DNA of 53,300 nt from Chloroflexota bacterium (lineage in GTDB: Bacteria; Chloroflexota; Anaerolineae; UBA4142; SHND01), in assembly GCA_016209205.1 (NCBI GenBank), contig JACQWQ010000130.1, forward strand, positions 1 to 53,300, read 5' to 3'. Under the pieces are notes generated by a model that searched no databases, had not been told where the DNA came from, and saw only the letters and a list, made by a program, of their open reading frames with translations. Of this stretch, positions 34,103-42,646 are shown in pieces. Position numbers and translations under genes: made by a program. Each line of letters opens with the position of its first letter. Position 1 is the stretch's first letter.

Positions 34103-34170
34103 CAGACCCCCCAAGTGTTTTGAACGATAATGCCCCTCGAGTCGCATGTCGCGGCGAAAACACTTGGGGT
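34103..34170. repeat. Palindromic element, family P1, copy 3
   Basis: GACCCCCCAAGTGTTTT (from about 34104) with AAAACACTTGGGGTCTTG (about 34157-34174). The left arm has one or two extra C. The centre GAACGATAATGCCCCTCGAG TCGC resembles the centres of the other copies. Confidence 0.85.
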
Positions 34171-34226
34171 CTTGTACGCTCGGAGTTTTGCCGTGGCGCG
34201 ATTTGGACGGCGCCCCAACCCAAAAT

Positions 34227-34260
34227 AAAAAAGGACGGTCCGCGTGACCGTCCTTTTTTT
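34227..34260. terminator. Bidirectional terminator downstream of dnaA
   Basis: Stem AAAAAAGGACGGTC (34227-34240) with GACCGTCCTTTTTT (34246-34259), loop CGCGT. It serves dnaA (minus strand). Confidence 0.9.
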
Positions 34261-34308
34261 GATGCGAGCGGCGCATCCGTTCTGATGCGCAGAGTTTGAG
34301 CCAAAAAC

Positions 34309-35832
34309 TCAGGCGCGCGCGCCGTTGTATAAACGTTCTTTGATGGCGAGCATTTCGCGGCGGCGCTGATCGTCTTGTTCGATCTCTTGCGCGATTTTTT
34401 CGACCGAGTACATCACCGTCGTATGATCGCGCCCGCCGAGCACCTCGCCGATTTGCGGGAGCGACGCGCCCGTCGCTTCACGCAAAAGATACATTGTCAT
34501 CTGACGCGGCGTGACCACTTCTTTGTTGCGCCCGCGTCCCTTTAAATCGTCCACGCTGATGCGATAGTATTCGCACACTGCATTTACCACCTGCTCGGTG
34601 CTGAGCGGCGTTTGCTGCAACACGTCTTGCAAAACCGTTTGCGCCAAATCCACCGAGAGCGGCAGTTTCATCAACTGCGCGTACGCGACGACGCGGGTCA
34701 AGGCGCCGTTCAATTCGCGAATGTTGGATTGAATTTTGCGCGCGAGAAAATCAATTACGTCCGACGGCACCGCCATCGGCTGGGCTTCGGCTTTGAAGCG
34801 CAGAATCGCGGTGCGTGTTTCAAAATCGGGCGGTTGAATATCGGCGATGAGTCCGCCCTCAAAACGCGAACGCAAACGTTCTTCCAGCGTCGAGATGGCG
34901 CGCGGGTGACGGTCGGCGGAAATCACGATTTGTTTGTTCAGCCCGTGCAGGGAATTGAACGTGTGGAAAAATTCTTCTTGCGTCGTTTCTTTGCCCGCGA
35001 TGAATTGGATGTCGTCAATCAGCAGCACATCCACTTCACGATACGCGCGGCGAAAATCCTCGGCGGTCTGAGTGCGGATCGAATTGATGAGTTCGTTCGT
35101 AAACGTTTCCGAAGAAACGTACACGACTTGTTTGCCGCGCAGCTGTGGAATCCAGCCGAGCGCGTGCAAGAGATGGGTCTTGCCCAGTCCCGTGCCGCCG
35201 TAAATAAAAAGCGGATTGTACGCTTCGGCGGGACGTTCGGCGACTGCCATGCACGCCGCATGGGCGAGCCGGTTCGAGTTACCGACAATGTACGCGTCGA
35301 ACGTATATTTTGGATTGAGCGTCGAGCCCTGTCCGCGCGCGGGCGTGTATGGGGAAGCGACGTTGCGCGGCACATCGCGGCGAGGGGAACGGATATCGTC
35401 GTTCATGTCATTGCGCGGTTGCGGTACGGCGTTCGGGGGCGTGGGTTGGGTTGCGCCGTTCAGAGTTTCACGCGTGGTCTCGTATGTTTCGGCTGCGCTT
35501 TCGCCGTCGGCATCTTCGCGCGTCTTGAGCACGAAACGAATTTCGGCGGAACGCCCGAGTACGTGATTCAGCGTCCGCTCAATCATACCATACAAGCGAT
35601 TTTCAAGCCATTGCTTTGCATACGCATTGCGGACACCGACGATGAGCACGTTGCCTTCCGCATCAAAAGCAAGTGCAAATGTCGGCTTGACCCACGTATC
35701 AAAGGTCGCTTTCGTCATTTGCAATTGCAGTTCGCCAAGCGCGGCTTGCCATACATGCGCGGCATTGGGGGCGAGCGGTTTGCGCGGGGACTCGAGCACA
35801 GAACCCGGGTGAAGCGGTTGGGTTGAGATCAT
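34309..35832 (-). CDS. dnaA: Chromosomal replication initiator DnaA
   Basis: A 507-residue DnaA. Domain I is HVWQAALGELQLQMTKATFD TWV, domain II a Pro/Asn/Thr-rich linker (~100-165). The AAA+ domain starts LNPKYTFDAYIVGNSNRLAH, with Walker A GGTGLGKTHLLHAL (~208), Walker B VLLIDDIQFIAG (~268) and the domain IV DnaA-box reader GRDHTTVMYSVEKI (~467). ATG 35832 is chosen because GGAAAGG lies 6 nt upstream; an upstream ATG at 35931 is in frame but adds a non-homologous 33 residues. dnaN is not adjacent, and rpmH lies 14.8 kb away. Confidence 0.96.
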   Translation of the reverse strand: MISTQPLHPGSVLESPRKPLAPNAAHVWQAALGELQLQMTKATFDTWVKPTFALAFDAEGNVLIVGVRNAYAKQWLENRLYGMIERTLNHVLGRSAEIRFVLKTREDADGESAAETYETTRETLNGATQPTPPNAVPQPRNDMNDDIRSPRRDVPRNVASPYTPARGQGSTLNPKYTFDAYIVGNSNRLAHAACMAVAERPAEAYNPLFIYGGTGLGKTHLLHALGWIPQLRGKQVVYVSSETFTNELINSIRTQTAEDFRRAYREVDVLLIDDIQFIAGKETTQEEFFHTFNSLHGLNKQIVISADRHPRAISTLEERLRSRFEGGLIADIQPPDFETRTAILRFKAEAQPMAVPSDVIDFLARKIQSNIRELNGALTRVVAYAQLMKLPLSVDLAQTVLQDVLQQTPLSTEQVVNAVCEYYRISVDDLKGRGRNKEVVTPRQMTMYLLREATGASLPQIGEVLGGRDHTTVMYSVEKIAQEIEQDDQRRREMLAIKERLYNGARA

Positions 35833-35931
35833 AGGCGCCTTTCCCATACAGAGAATACAGAAAAACACACGCCGCAAACCTGGCGCATACATGACTCTTT
35901 CGTTAAGCCATCTATGCCATTCCCTCAGCAT

Positions 35932-36300
35932 TGCGACGCGTGCGCTATCTTAGCAAAAGCAAATCCCGCGCGCAAGTGTCTGACCTTAAAAGATGCGCGC
36001 ACGCGCAGATTCTTTAATGTGACGGTTTCACCAAACGGCAAAGAAATCGCTGTGGATAAACTTGCGCCCTGATGTGGAGAACGGCGGAATATACTAAGGG
36101 TGGGGGATAGTGCGTCAAGCACGCACAAGACGCGGAAGGCAATTGTGGAAAACTCGCGTAAAACTGTGGATGTGGGGTGTGAAAATGTGGACAACCTGCT
36201 TGCGAATCCCCAGCGTGTCCACAGCACACGCGAAAAATTGCTTTGCGCGCGCTCGCGCGCGCAGTTTTTTCCACTGCGCGCGGCAAATGATATAATCGCA
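35932..36300. other. Candidate oriC with DnaA-box cluster
   Basis: This non-coding region upstream of dnaA has one perfect DnaA box (TTATCCACA, minus strand, 36051-36059) and single-mismatch boxes at 36073-36081 (TTCTCCACA), 36144-36152 (TTTTCCACA) and 36186-36194 (TTGTCCACA). Weaker ones lie at 36165-36173 and, on the plus strand, 36215-36223. All but the last share one orientation, with several about 21 bp apart. The region is not strongly AT-rich, so the unwinding element is unclear. Confidence 0.82.
36291..36296 (+). promoter_or_regulatory. TATAAT -10 box 11 nt before a start codon
   Basis: The predicted start site (about 36303) leaves a 5' leader of only a few bases before the ATG at 36307. 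A TTTCCA hexamer (36268-36273) is a possible -35. Confidence 0.6.
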
Positions 36301-36306
36301 TCGCTC

Positions 36307-38271
36307 ATGTCCAAACTTTCATTCCTCTTGATTTTGCTCGTCGCGCTCGCGCTCGTTTTGGGCGGCGTCGGATTGGGTAGCGCATATTTTGAAACCAAAA
36401 CGTTGCAAGGCACGGTGATAGATTCCAGCGGCGCGCCGCTGGCTCAAGCGGCGATCACGCTCGCGGGCCGTTCCACGTTTTCAAACCATCAAGGTTATTT
36501 CGAAATTCAATTTCCGCGCGGCGCGTACCAAGTGCGCGCGTTCGCCGATCGCTTTCAATCCAGCGTGCAGCTGTTGGACGCACAGGATTTTTTCAAGCAA
36601 ACTTTTTCCATACAGCTGACGCTGGAACCTCAAGTCTGGCGCGCGCGCGTCGTGGACGCGCAAAACAAACCCATTGCCAACGCGCAAGTGGAAATCAACG
36701 GCGAAACCTTGACGACGAACGCGCAAGGTGAATTCACGGCGCGCTATGTGCGCAGCGGCGCGAAATTCAAAATCAGCGCGCCGGGTTATCACACCCTCGG
36801 CGCCATCATTCAAACGACCGGCAGCGGCGACCAAGCGACGACGCTTCAACTCACACCCGTGGAACTGCGCGTCGTCGTCGTGGACGCGACCTCGAACCAA
36901 CCGCTGCCCGGTGTGCGCGTCAGCGCGAACGGCGCGCACGTCAACACTGACGCGAACGGCGCGGTCGTTTTGCTTGGTTTGGCGGTAGGTACGCCCATCT
37001 CGGCGCAAGCGCCCGGCTATGCCAACGCGACGATCAAGGTGGACGGCACTGTGCAAATGACGCTGCCGCTGCAGCCGACGACACTGCGAGGACGCTTCGT
37101 TGATCCCAACACGAAACAAGCGGTACCCAATGCGATTGTGATTCTTGGCGCGCCGGGCAAGGACGCACCGATGCTCCAAACGGACGCCAACGGCATTTTC
37201 GCGCTTGACGATTTCCGCAAGGTGTCGCGCGTGTATGTGAAAAAGCCGGGCTATGCCCTCGGCGTGTTTGATTTGAAACAGGGCGGTAAACAAGATTTCG
37301 CCTTGACGCCCTTGCGCGTCAAAGGGATTCATCTCTATTACGGCATCACGCGCGCCGACGCGGAACGCGTGCTCGCCCAATTCAAAAACACCGAAATGAA
37401 TGCGGTGGTCTTTGATGTCAAAGAAGACCCCGGCTATATTTTGTGGGATTCGCCTGCGCCGCTCGCGAAAAAAATCGGCGCGTACGTGACGCGCGATTAT
37501 ACCGCGCAGGATCAAGTGGCAGCGTGCCGCGCCTATAAATTGTACTGCATCGCGCGGATGACCGTCTTCAAAGATGTTTTGCTGGCGAAAAAGCGCGCCG
37601 ACCTCGCGCTGCACGACACGAACGGCAATTTGCTGTACGAAAATAGCGCGTATTGGACCGATCCCGCCGAAAAAGAGGTTCAAGATTATCACATTGCGTT
37701 GGCGCAAGAACTCGCCGCGATGGGTTTTGACGAAATCCAATTTGATTACATTCGCTATCCGGGCAGCCGTGATGTAAATGCCGCTGAATTCGGCGATGCG
37801 GATTATCGCGTCAGCACCATCGTGAATTTTTCGCAGCGCGCAGCGGACGCGTTGCGTCCCACCGCCGCGTTTTTCTCGGGCGATGTGTTTGGTTTGACCA
37901 CCGCGACGACGGACGAGCAGGGCATTGGGCAGGTCTGGGAAAAAACGGTCGGCGCGTTCGATTACATTTCGCCGATGATGTACCCTTCGACGTGGCGTTA
38001 TGCGACGGATTTGTGGGGCGCGTCGTTTGGAATCAAGACTTGTACCGACGCGTACGCGTGTCCGTACGACATTCTGCGTTACGGTACGCTCAAGGCGCAA
38101 GCGCGCACGCCGAACAATTGGACGCGCGTCCGCCCGTGGCTGCAAGCATACCAGATGGGTTTGGCGGACATGCTCAAGCAAAGTCAGGGCGCGGACGACG
38201 CCAACGGCGCGGGCTATTTGTTTTGGAACAATCAAGGGATTTATCCGAACGGGTTGTTCAAGAAAAAGTGA
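36307..38271 (+). CDS. Secreted glycoside hydrolase-like (DUF4015) protein with carboxypeptidase-regulatory-like repeats
   Basis: A 654-residue protein. An N-terminal hydrophobic segment (residues ~4-25, no lipobox) exports or anchors it. Four beta-sandwich repeats follow, each with a V(V)D...P(L/I)(A/P)(N/G)(A/V)-type start and DANG turn: LQGTVIDSSGAPLAQAAITL, VVDAQNKPIANAQVEI, VVDATSNQPLPGVRVSANG and FVDPNTKQAVPNAIVILG. From ~340 a TIM-barrel domain of the DUF4015 putative glycosyl-hydrolase family runs to the end (VKGIHLYYGITRADAERVLA, AVVFDVKEDPGYI, GFDEIQFDYIRYPG, YISPMMYPSTW). The likely job is extracellular carbohydrate processing. It is divergent from dnaA across oriC. Confidence 0.78.
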   Translation: MSKLSFLLILLVALALVLGGVGLGSAYFETKTLQGTVIDSSGAPLAQAAITLAGRSTFSNHQGYFEIQFPRGAYQVRAFADRFQSSVQLLDAQDFFKQTFSIQLTLEPQVWRARVVDAQNKPIANAQVEINGETLTTNAQGEFTARYVRSGAKFKISAPGYHTLGAIIQTTGSGDQATTLQLTPVELRVVVVDATSNQPLPGVRVSANGAHVNTDANGAVVLLGLAVGTPISAQAPGYANATIKVDGTVQMTLPLQPTTLRGRFVDPNTKQAVPNAIVILGAPGKDAPMLQTDANGIFALDDFRKVSRVYVKKPGYALGVFDLKQGGKQDFALTPLRVKGIHLYYGITRADAERVLAQFKNTEMNAVVFDVKEDPGYILWDSPAPLAKKIGAYVTRDYTAQDQVAACRAYKLYCIARMTVFKDVLLAKKRADLALHDTNGNLLYENSAYWTDPAEKEVQDYHIALAQELAAMGFDEIQFDYIRYPGSRDVNAAEFGDADYRVSTIVNFSQRAADALRPTAAFFSGDVFGLTTATTDEQGIGQVWEKTVGAFDYISPMMYPSTWRYATDLWGASFGIKTCTDAYACPYDILRYGTLKAQARTPNNWTRVRPWLQAYQMGLADMLKQSQGADDANGAGYLFWNNQGIYPNGLFKKK

Positions 38272-38362
38272 TGTGGGATGCACAATGCACAATGCGGAAT
38301 GCACAATGCACAATGCACAATCTGCTCACTGATGACTGCTCACTGATGACTGATGACTGTCT
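38272..38362. repeat. GCACAAT heptamer array plus CAGTCAT-type repeat
   Basis: 38278-38322: GCACAATGCACAATGCGGAA-type heptamers. 38322-38362: CTGCTCACTGATGACTGATG-type units, the same family as 3521-3618. The array ends at the ATG of the LOG gene. Confidence 0.88.
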
Positions 38363-38944
38363 ATGAAACGACTCTGTGTCTTTTGCGGTTCGAGTATGGG
38401 CACGCGCGACGTGTATCGTGACGCGGCGCGGGCGTTGGGCAACGCAATGGCGCAGCGCGGCATCGCGTTGGTGTACGGCGGCAGCAACATCGGATTGATG
38501 GGCGAGGTTGCCGATGCGGTGCTCGACGCGGGCGGTGAAGCGATTGGCGTCATGCCCTTTCACTTGGTGAACAAAGAAATCGCCCACCAACATCTCACGG
38601 AATTGCGCGTCGTCAACACGATGCACGAGCGCAAGGCGATGATGGCAGACCTTGCGGACGGATTCATTGCGCTGCCCGGCGGGTTTGGCACGTACGACGA
38701 ATTTTGTGAAGTGGTGACGTGGGCGCAGTTGGGCTTGCACCAAAAACCGTGCGCCTTGTTGAACGTCGCCGGATATTACGACGCGCTGATTGCGATGTTC
38801 GATCACGCGACGCAAGAAGGTTTTGTGCGCGCCGGTCATCGCGCCATGTTGATTATTTCGCCCGACGTTGCCGAAATGCTGAACCAAATGCGGGCGTACC
38901 ACGCGCCGGTGGTGCAAAAATGGATTACGCGCGAGGATGTGTAA
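38363..38944 (+). CDS. LOG-family protein (TIGR00730-type nucleotide phosphoribohydrolase)
   Basis: A 193-residue Rossmann-fold protein. It shows CVFCGSSMG, VYGGSNIGLMGEVADA, MHERKAMM and PGGFGTYDEF (PGG 105-107), the active-site motifs of LOG proteins, which release ribose 5-phosphate from nucleoside monophosphates (cytokinin-activating in plants and some bacteria). The C-terminus QKWITREDV and its stop are duplicated downstream around a 63-bp insertion; the second copy holds the next gene's start. Confidence 0.9.
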   Translation: MKRLCVFCGSSMGTRDVYRDAARALGNAMAQRGIALVYGGSNIGLMGEVADAVLDAGGEAIGVMPFHLVNKEIAHQHLTELRVVNTMHERKAMMADLADGFIALPGGFGTYDEFCEVVTWAQLGLHQKPCALLNVAGYYDALIAMFDHATQEGFVRAGHRAMLIISPDVAEMLNQMRAYHAPVVQKWITREDV

Positions 38945-39041
38945 CACACGTAGTAACGATTTCAATCGTTGGTAGAAAGACCCCACGAATAAATTCGTTA
39001 CTACGACTTGCAGAAATGGATTACGCGCGAGGATGTTTAAC
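38913..39041. repeat. 63-bp palindromic insertion flanked by 33-bp direct repeats
   Basis: 38913-38945 and 39009-39041 are direct copies (31/33). Between them, CGTAGTAACGA (38949-38959) and TCGTTACTACG (38995-39005) are perfect inverted repeats with inner AACGATTTCAATCGTT and GAATAAATTC palindromes. The first copy ends the LOG gene; the second contains the aminotransferase ATG at 39033. Confidence 0.88.
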
Positions 39042-40199
39042 CAGAACAAAATCCAAATGATTCGCGCGGCGATGCCCGCCGTCACACACGCGGTGTATCT
39101 CAATACCGGCACGAACGGTCCGCTGCCGCGTCGCGCGTACGAGGCGCTGGTGGATTACGCGCGCGACGAATTTGAAAATGGGCGCACCGGACAGCCCGTC
39201 TTTGACCGTTTCATGGCATTGATGAGCGAAACGCGCGGGCTGGTCGCGGAACTGCTCAGCTGCGCGCCGGAAGAAATCGCGCTCACGCACAACACGACCG
39301 AAGGCATGAACATTGCGCTGCTCGGTTTGGACTGGCGCGCGGGCGATGAACTGGTTACGGCAAACACCGAGCACGAAGGCGGTTTGAATCCCGCCGCGCT
39401 GTTGAAAGCGCGTTACGGGGTCAACGTAATTTACACCGATATCGGTTTGTGCGATTGTGATCCGCTTGCCTCCCTTGAACGCGCGTTGACGCCGCGCACG
39501 AAGGCAGTGGTGCTTTCCCACGCGTCGTGGTCCACGGGCGCGATTCTGCCGATGCGCGAATTGTGTGAGATGGCGCATCGCGTGGGCGCGCTCGTGATCT
39601 GTGACGCGGCGCAAGCGTGCGGCATGGTCCCGTCGCGCGTGCATGAATTGGGCGTGGACGCGTACGCGATTTCGGGGCAAAAATGGTTGTGCGGTCCGGA
39701 CGGCACGGGCGCGTTGTTTGTGCGACGCGAGCTGCTGCCGAAAATTCAAAACACGTTCACGGGCTATTGGGGCTTGAAAACACGCGTGACGCGCGCGGAA
39801 GCAGAAATCGAATTTGTGGACACGGCAATGCGTTATCAATACGCGTCGCATTATTTTCCATCGCTGAAAGGTTTTGCCGAGTCGCTCAAATGGATTCGCG
39901 ATGAAATCGGTTGGGAGTGGGTGTATCGCCGCACGCGCGAATTGGGGCAATCTGCGTACGACGCGTTGTCAAAAATCGGCGGCGTAAAAATGTACATGCC
40001 GCGCGCGCACATCGCGGGCTTGCTGCATTTCACGGTGGACGGCATCGCGCCCACGGACCTCACGGCGAAATTGTACGAACAAAACATTATCATTCGGCAC
40101 GTGCCCGAACCATTGTTGAATCGTGCGGCGACGGGGTTTTATAACGACGAACAAGATATCGAGCGTTTGGTGAACGGAATTCGAGCGTTGGTGAAATAA
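39033..40199 (+). CDS. Class V aminotransferase (cysteine desulfurase-like PLP enzyme)
   Basis: A 388-residue fold-type I PLP enzyme. Lys217 in SGQKWLCGPDGTGAL forms the Schiff base; Asp191 and Gln194 (VICDAAQACGM) hold the pyridine ring, and TEHEGGLNP supplies the stacking His. It has no Cys-rich loop diagnostic of NifS/IscS, so it could be a desulfurase-like or another class V lyase/transaminase. Its ATG lies inside the downstream 33-bp repeat; before the insertion it would have overlapped the LOG stop (ATGTTTAA). A terminator follows. Confidence 0.85.
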   Translation: MFNQNKIQMIRAAMPAVTHAVYLNTGTNGPLPRRAYEALVDYARDEFENGRTGQPVFDRFMALMSETRGLVAELLSCAPEEIALTHNTTEGMNIALLGLDWRAGDELVTANTEHEGGLNPAALLKARYGVNVIYTDIGLCDCDPLASLERALTPRTKAVVLSHASWSTGAILPMRELCEMAHRVGALVICDAAQACGMVPSRVHELGVDAYAISGQKWLCGPDGTGALFVRRELLPKIQNTFTGYWGLKTRVTRAEAEIEFVDTAMRYQYASHYFPSLKGFAESLKWIRDEIGWEWVYRRTRELGQSAYDALSKIGGVKMYMPRAHIAGLLHFTVDGIAPTDLTAKLYEQNIIIRHVPEPLLNRAATGFYNDEQDIERLVNGIRALVK

Positions 40200-40205
40200 A
40201 AAAAC

Positions 40206-40232
40206 TTGGGTTGCGCGTGACCCAATTTTTTT
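40206..40232 (+). terminator. Probable terminator after the aminotransferase gene
   Basis: Short stem TTGGGT (40206-40211) with ACCCAA (40220-40225), preceded by A and followed by seven T. Confidence 0.6.
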
Positions 40233-40252
40233 ATCGAAACGGAGGACGGAAA

Positions 40253-40603
40253 ATGGATTTGTTTCTTTCACTCCTCTGCTTTGGCGCATTCTTTGTGCCC
40301 ACCTTTATCGGCGTCGGCGTCACGTTGTTGGTGGAAAAATATCTGGGGGTTTGGGCGTACCTGGTCGGGTGGGCGCTGCCCGTCATCTTGTTGATTGGTC
40401 TGTATGCGGTGTACGACGTGTATTTGCGCGCGACGCCGTGCGAACCCGCCGCAAGTTTGGCGTGCGGCGAACCGTTGGCGTACGCGTTCGTTTTATTTAT
40501 CGCGCTATTGTGCCTGACCGTCTTTGCGAATGCGCTCGCGCAAGGCGCGGTATATTTCTTTTTGCGCGCGCGTCGGCAACCTGTGGCAGCAACGCCACAA
40601 TAA
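40253..40603 (+). CDS. Small integral membrane protein
   Basis: A 116-residue protein with three predicted membrane helices (about 5-26, 33-53 and 74-98). ATG 40253 follows GGAGG (40241-40245) by 7 nt. Two Cys (CEPAASLACGE) lie in the loop after helix 2 and might form a disulfide outside the cell. I do not recognise the family. Its last 107 bp run antisense to the mutY 3' end. Confidence 0.65.
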   Translation: MDLFLSLLCFGAFFVPTFIGVGVTLLVEKYLGVWAYLVGWALPVILLIGLYAVYDVYLRATPCEPAASLACGEPLAYAFVLFIALLCLTVFANALAQGAVYFFLRARRQPVAATPQ

Positions 40604-41636
40604 TTTTTTTATTCGCCGCCGGAAACGCGTATTGCTCCAATTCATGCTGCGCAACCCATTTGAATTTTTGCGCGCTCGAAATTCTTACACGTCCCGAAAT
40701 GTATTCGCAGTGAAACGCGTGCAGCGTAATCGAAAAATGCGAAAACGCGTGCTCCACCGAAATGATTTTTTCGCCGACGCGTACGTCAATGCCCAATTCT
40801 TCGCGCACTTCACGCGCCACACATTCCTCCAGCGTTTCGCCCGATTCCCATTTGCCGCCGGGAAATTCCCACAGCCCGCCGAGCAGTCCTTGATTCAAAC
40901 GTTGTTGAATTAAAATCCTGCCACGGCGATAAATCACCCCCGCCGCGATTATTCTGTGCAGTAGTTCTTGTTTCGCGCGTTTCACCGGCAGTACGTTCTG
41001 CAAACCATCCTGGCGCGCAAAACATTTTTGTTGTACGGGACAAAGCAGGCAGCGTGGATTCTTCGGCGCACAAATCGTCGCGCCCAGTTCCATCAGCGCC
41101 TGATTGAATTCGTACGCATGACCTTTTGGCAATAAATCCGTCGCAATCTCCCACAAACGATCTTGCGTCGCGCTCGCTTTCGGATCGTCGCGAATCCCAA
41201 AATAGCGACACAATACGCGCGTCACATTTCCATCAACAACAGGTGTATCCACATTGAACGCGATGCTTGCAATCGCGCCCGCCGTGTAGCGCCCAACCCC
41301 CGGCAGTTCCCTTATTTCCCTCAGTTCCTTTGGAAATTTTCCCCCGCATTTTTCCACCACCACCTTTGCCGCCCGATGCAAATTCCGCGCTCGCGCATAA
41401 TACCCCGCGCCTTCCCACGTTTTCAGCACCGCGTCAAGCGGCGCGTTCGCCAACGCAAACACGTCGGGAAAGCGCGCGAGAAATTTTTTGTAATACGGAA
41501 TCACGGCTTCGACGCGCGTCTGCTGCAACAAAATTTCCGACAACCAAATGCGATACGGGTCGCGCGTTTTGCGCCACGGCAAATCGCGTTTGTGTTTGGC
41601 GTACCATTTGAGGAGGCGCGTGGAAAATGCGGACAT
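40497..41636 (-). CDS. mutY: A/G-specific adenine glycosylase MutY
   Basis: A 379-residue protein. The HhH-GPD part has [20 protein letters not shown] (catalytic Glu), [26 protein letters not shown] (catalytic Asp) and a 4Fe-4S motif [17 protein letters not shown]. The C-terminal Nudix-like domain has [20 protein letters not shown] and REVREELGI, the 8-oxoG reading part. ATG 41636 starts the conserved sequence; upstream codons are repeat-encoded. The tail past ~350 ([19 protein letters not shown]) is poorly conserved and lies antisense to the membrane-protein gene. Confidence 0.93.
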   Translation of the reverse strand: MSAFSTRLLKWYAKHKRDLPWRKTRDPYRIWLSEILLQQTRVEAVIPYYKKFLARFPDVFALANAPLDAVLKTWEGAGYYARARNLHRAAKVVVEKCGGKFPKELREIRELPGVGRYTAGAIASIAFNVDTPVVDGNVTRVLCRYFGIRDDPKASATQDRLWEIATDLLPKGHAYEFNQALMELGATICAPKNPRCLLCPVQQKCFARQDGLQNVLPVKRAKQELLHRIIAAGVIYRRGRILIQQRLNQGLLGGLWEFPGGKWESGETLEECVAREVREELGIDVRVGEKIISVEHAFSHFSITLHAFHCEYISGRVRISSAQKFKWVAQHELEQYAFPAANKKIIVALLPQVADARAKRNIPRLARAHSQRRSGTIAR

Positions 41637-41925
41637 GATAGAGATTGGAGATTGGAGATTGGAGATTGGAAATTGGAAATTGGAGATTGGAGATTGGAAA
41701 TTGGAGATTGGAAATTGGAGATTGGAAATTGGAAATTGGAGATTGGAAATTGGAAATTGGAGATTGGAAATTGGAAATTGGAGATTCAAAATTCTCCCTC
41801 TCTCTATCACTCCCTCACTCCCTCTCTCAATCTCTCCTTCTCTCCCTCACTCCCTCTCTCAATCTCTCCTTCTCTCCCTCACTCCCTCCTTCACTCCCTC
41901 TCTCAATCTCTAGTTCCCAGTCTCC
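41637..41925. repeat. GAGATTG/GAAATTG heptamer array and CTCCCTCTCTCAATC array
   Basis: 41641-41787 is about 21 heptamers of GARATTG. 41790-41920 is a run of CTCCCTCACTCCCTCTCTCAATCTCTCC-like units (shown in parts: CTCCCTCACT, CTCTCAATCTCTCC). No spacers, so not CRISPR. It lies just upstream of mutY and reaches into the 3' end of the exonuclease gene. Confidence 0.9.
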
Positions 41926-42464
41926 AATAGTCTCTCAAATATCTTTGCCTGCTGTATCGCATCCTCCAGCGCATTGTGCGAAAGCGGACGGTCGGGCGAA
42001 AGTTCGGGCGGCATACGTCTCATGCTTGTGCCGGTAAACGTCGTACGGTATGCGCCCATGTAATACGACTTGATGTCGAGCGCGGAATGTCCGAACGGAT
42101 TCGCGGAGGCGCCGAAAAATTTTACAAAATAGTAATTGACAAAACTCCAATCGAACGCCGCGTTGAATCCGACAAAGACCGCGCGTGCGCCGTCCGCGTT
42201 TTCGTGTACCCACTGCGCGAATTGCGCCATTGCCATGCGCGGCGTCGTGCCGGACTCGAACAATTGCGCGAGCGAGAGCTTGGCGGCGGCGATGGCTTTG
42301 TCGGTGTAATTTTCGTTCAGCGGTTGGAGTTCGATATAAAAACGTCGCGCGGTGTCGCCAACGACGCACGCGCCAATGGAAAGCAAACTGTATTCGCCGG
42401 GAATCGGTCCCGAAGTTTCGACATCAACGGAAAAATAAATTTCGTTCGACGCAAATTGAGACAT
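41910..42464 (-). CDS. DEDD 3'-5' exonuclease-like protein (RNase T/DnaQ type)
   Basis: A 184-residue protein starting at [14 protein letters not shown] (42464). Exo I is [12 protein letters not shown] (Asp, Glu), Exo [19 protein letters not shown] (Asp) and Exo [14 protein letters not shown] (His and Asp), giving a DEDDh active site. Such stand-alone domains trim RNA or DNA 3' ends. The last residues overlap the repeat array. The open frame extends upstream to 42995, but that part is antisense to the methyltransferase and not real. Confidence 0.85.
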   Translation of the reverse strand: MSQFASNEIYFSVDVETSGPIPGEYSLLSIGACVVGDTARRFYIELQPLNENYTDKAIAAAKLSLAQLFESGTTPRMAMAQFAQWVHENADGARAVFVGFNAAFDWSFVNYYFVKFFGASANPFGHSALDIKSYYMGAYRTTFTGTSMRRMPPELSPDRPLSHNALEDAIQQAKIFERLLETGN

Positions 42465-42561
42465 CACGTTACTCGTTTTCGGAATTAGATTTTGACGCGG
42501 GCGCGATTTTAACATAGACTCGCCGCGAGAACACAATATTTGATATTGGCGAATTGCATTT

Positions 42562-42619
42562 GTAGGGGCGCACCCTTGTGGTCGCCCGCCGTTGGGCAAG
42601 GACGAGCCGTTGCCCCTAC
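42562..42619. repeat. GTAGGGGC palindromic dispersed repeat
   Basis: GTAGGGGC (42562-42569) with GCCCCTAC (42612-42619) around CACCCTTGTGGTCGCCC. A related half copy is at 31930-31955. It lies between the divergent exonuclease and methyltransferase genes; no other feature is visible in this gap. Confidence 0.75.
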
Positions 42620-42646
42620 TTTCGCTCGCCAAATTTGACGCACACG

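Larger units (their letters stand above)
33929..34308. other. Intergenic region with repeat element and terminator, no gene
   Basis: It contains GC-rich local repeats (CGCGGGAACG-type, 34054-34092), family P1 copy 3 and a terminator. I see no open frame worth calling; the next gene is dnaA, ending at 34309. Confidence 0.7.

Noticed and set aside
34612..35826. 404-codon plus-strand open frame opposite dnaA
   Set aside because: Antisense to dnaA with no recognisable domain; an artefact of codon bias.
36481..38313. Open frame of 610 codons on the minus strand
   Set aside because: It lies antisense to the well-supported DUF4015-type gene, its translation is Arg/His-rich without motifs, and long antisense frames are common at this base composition.
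41641..41920. Possible CRISPR array
   Set aside because: The repeats are 7-bp tandem units without unique spacers, and no cas genes are present.
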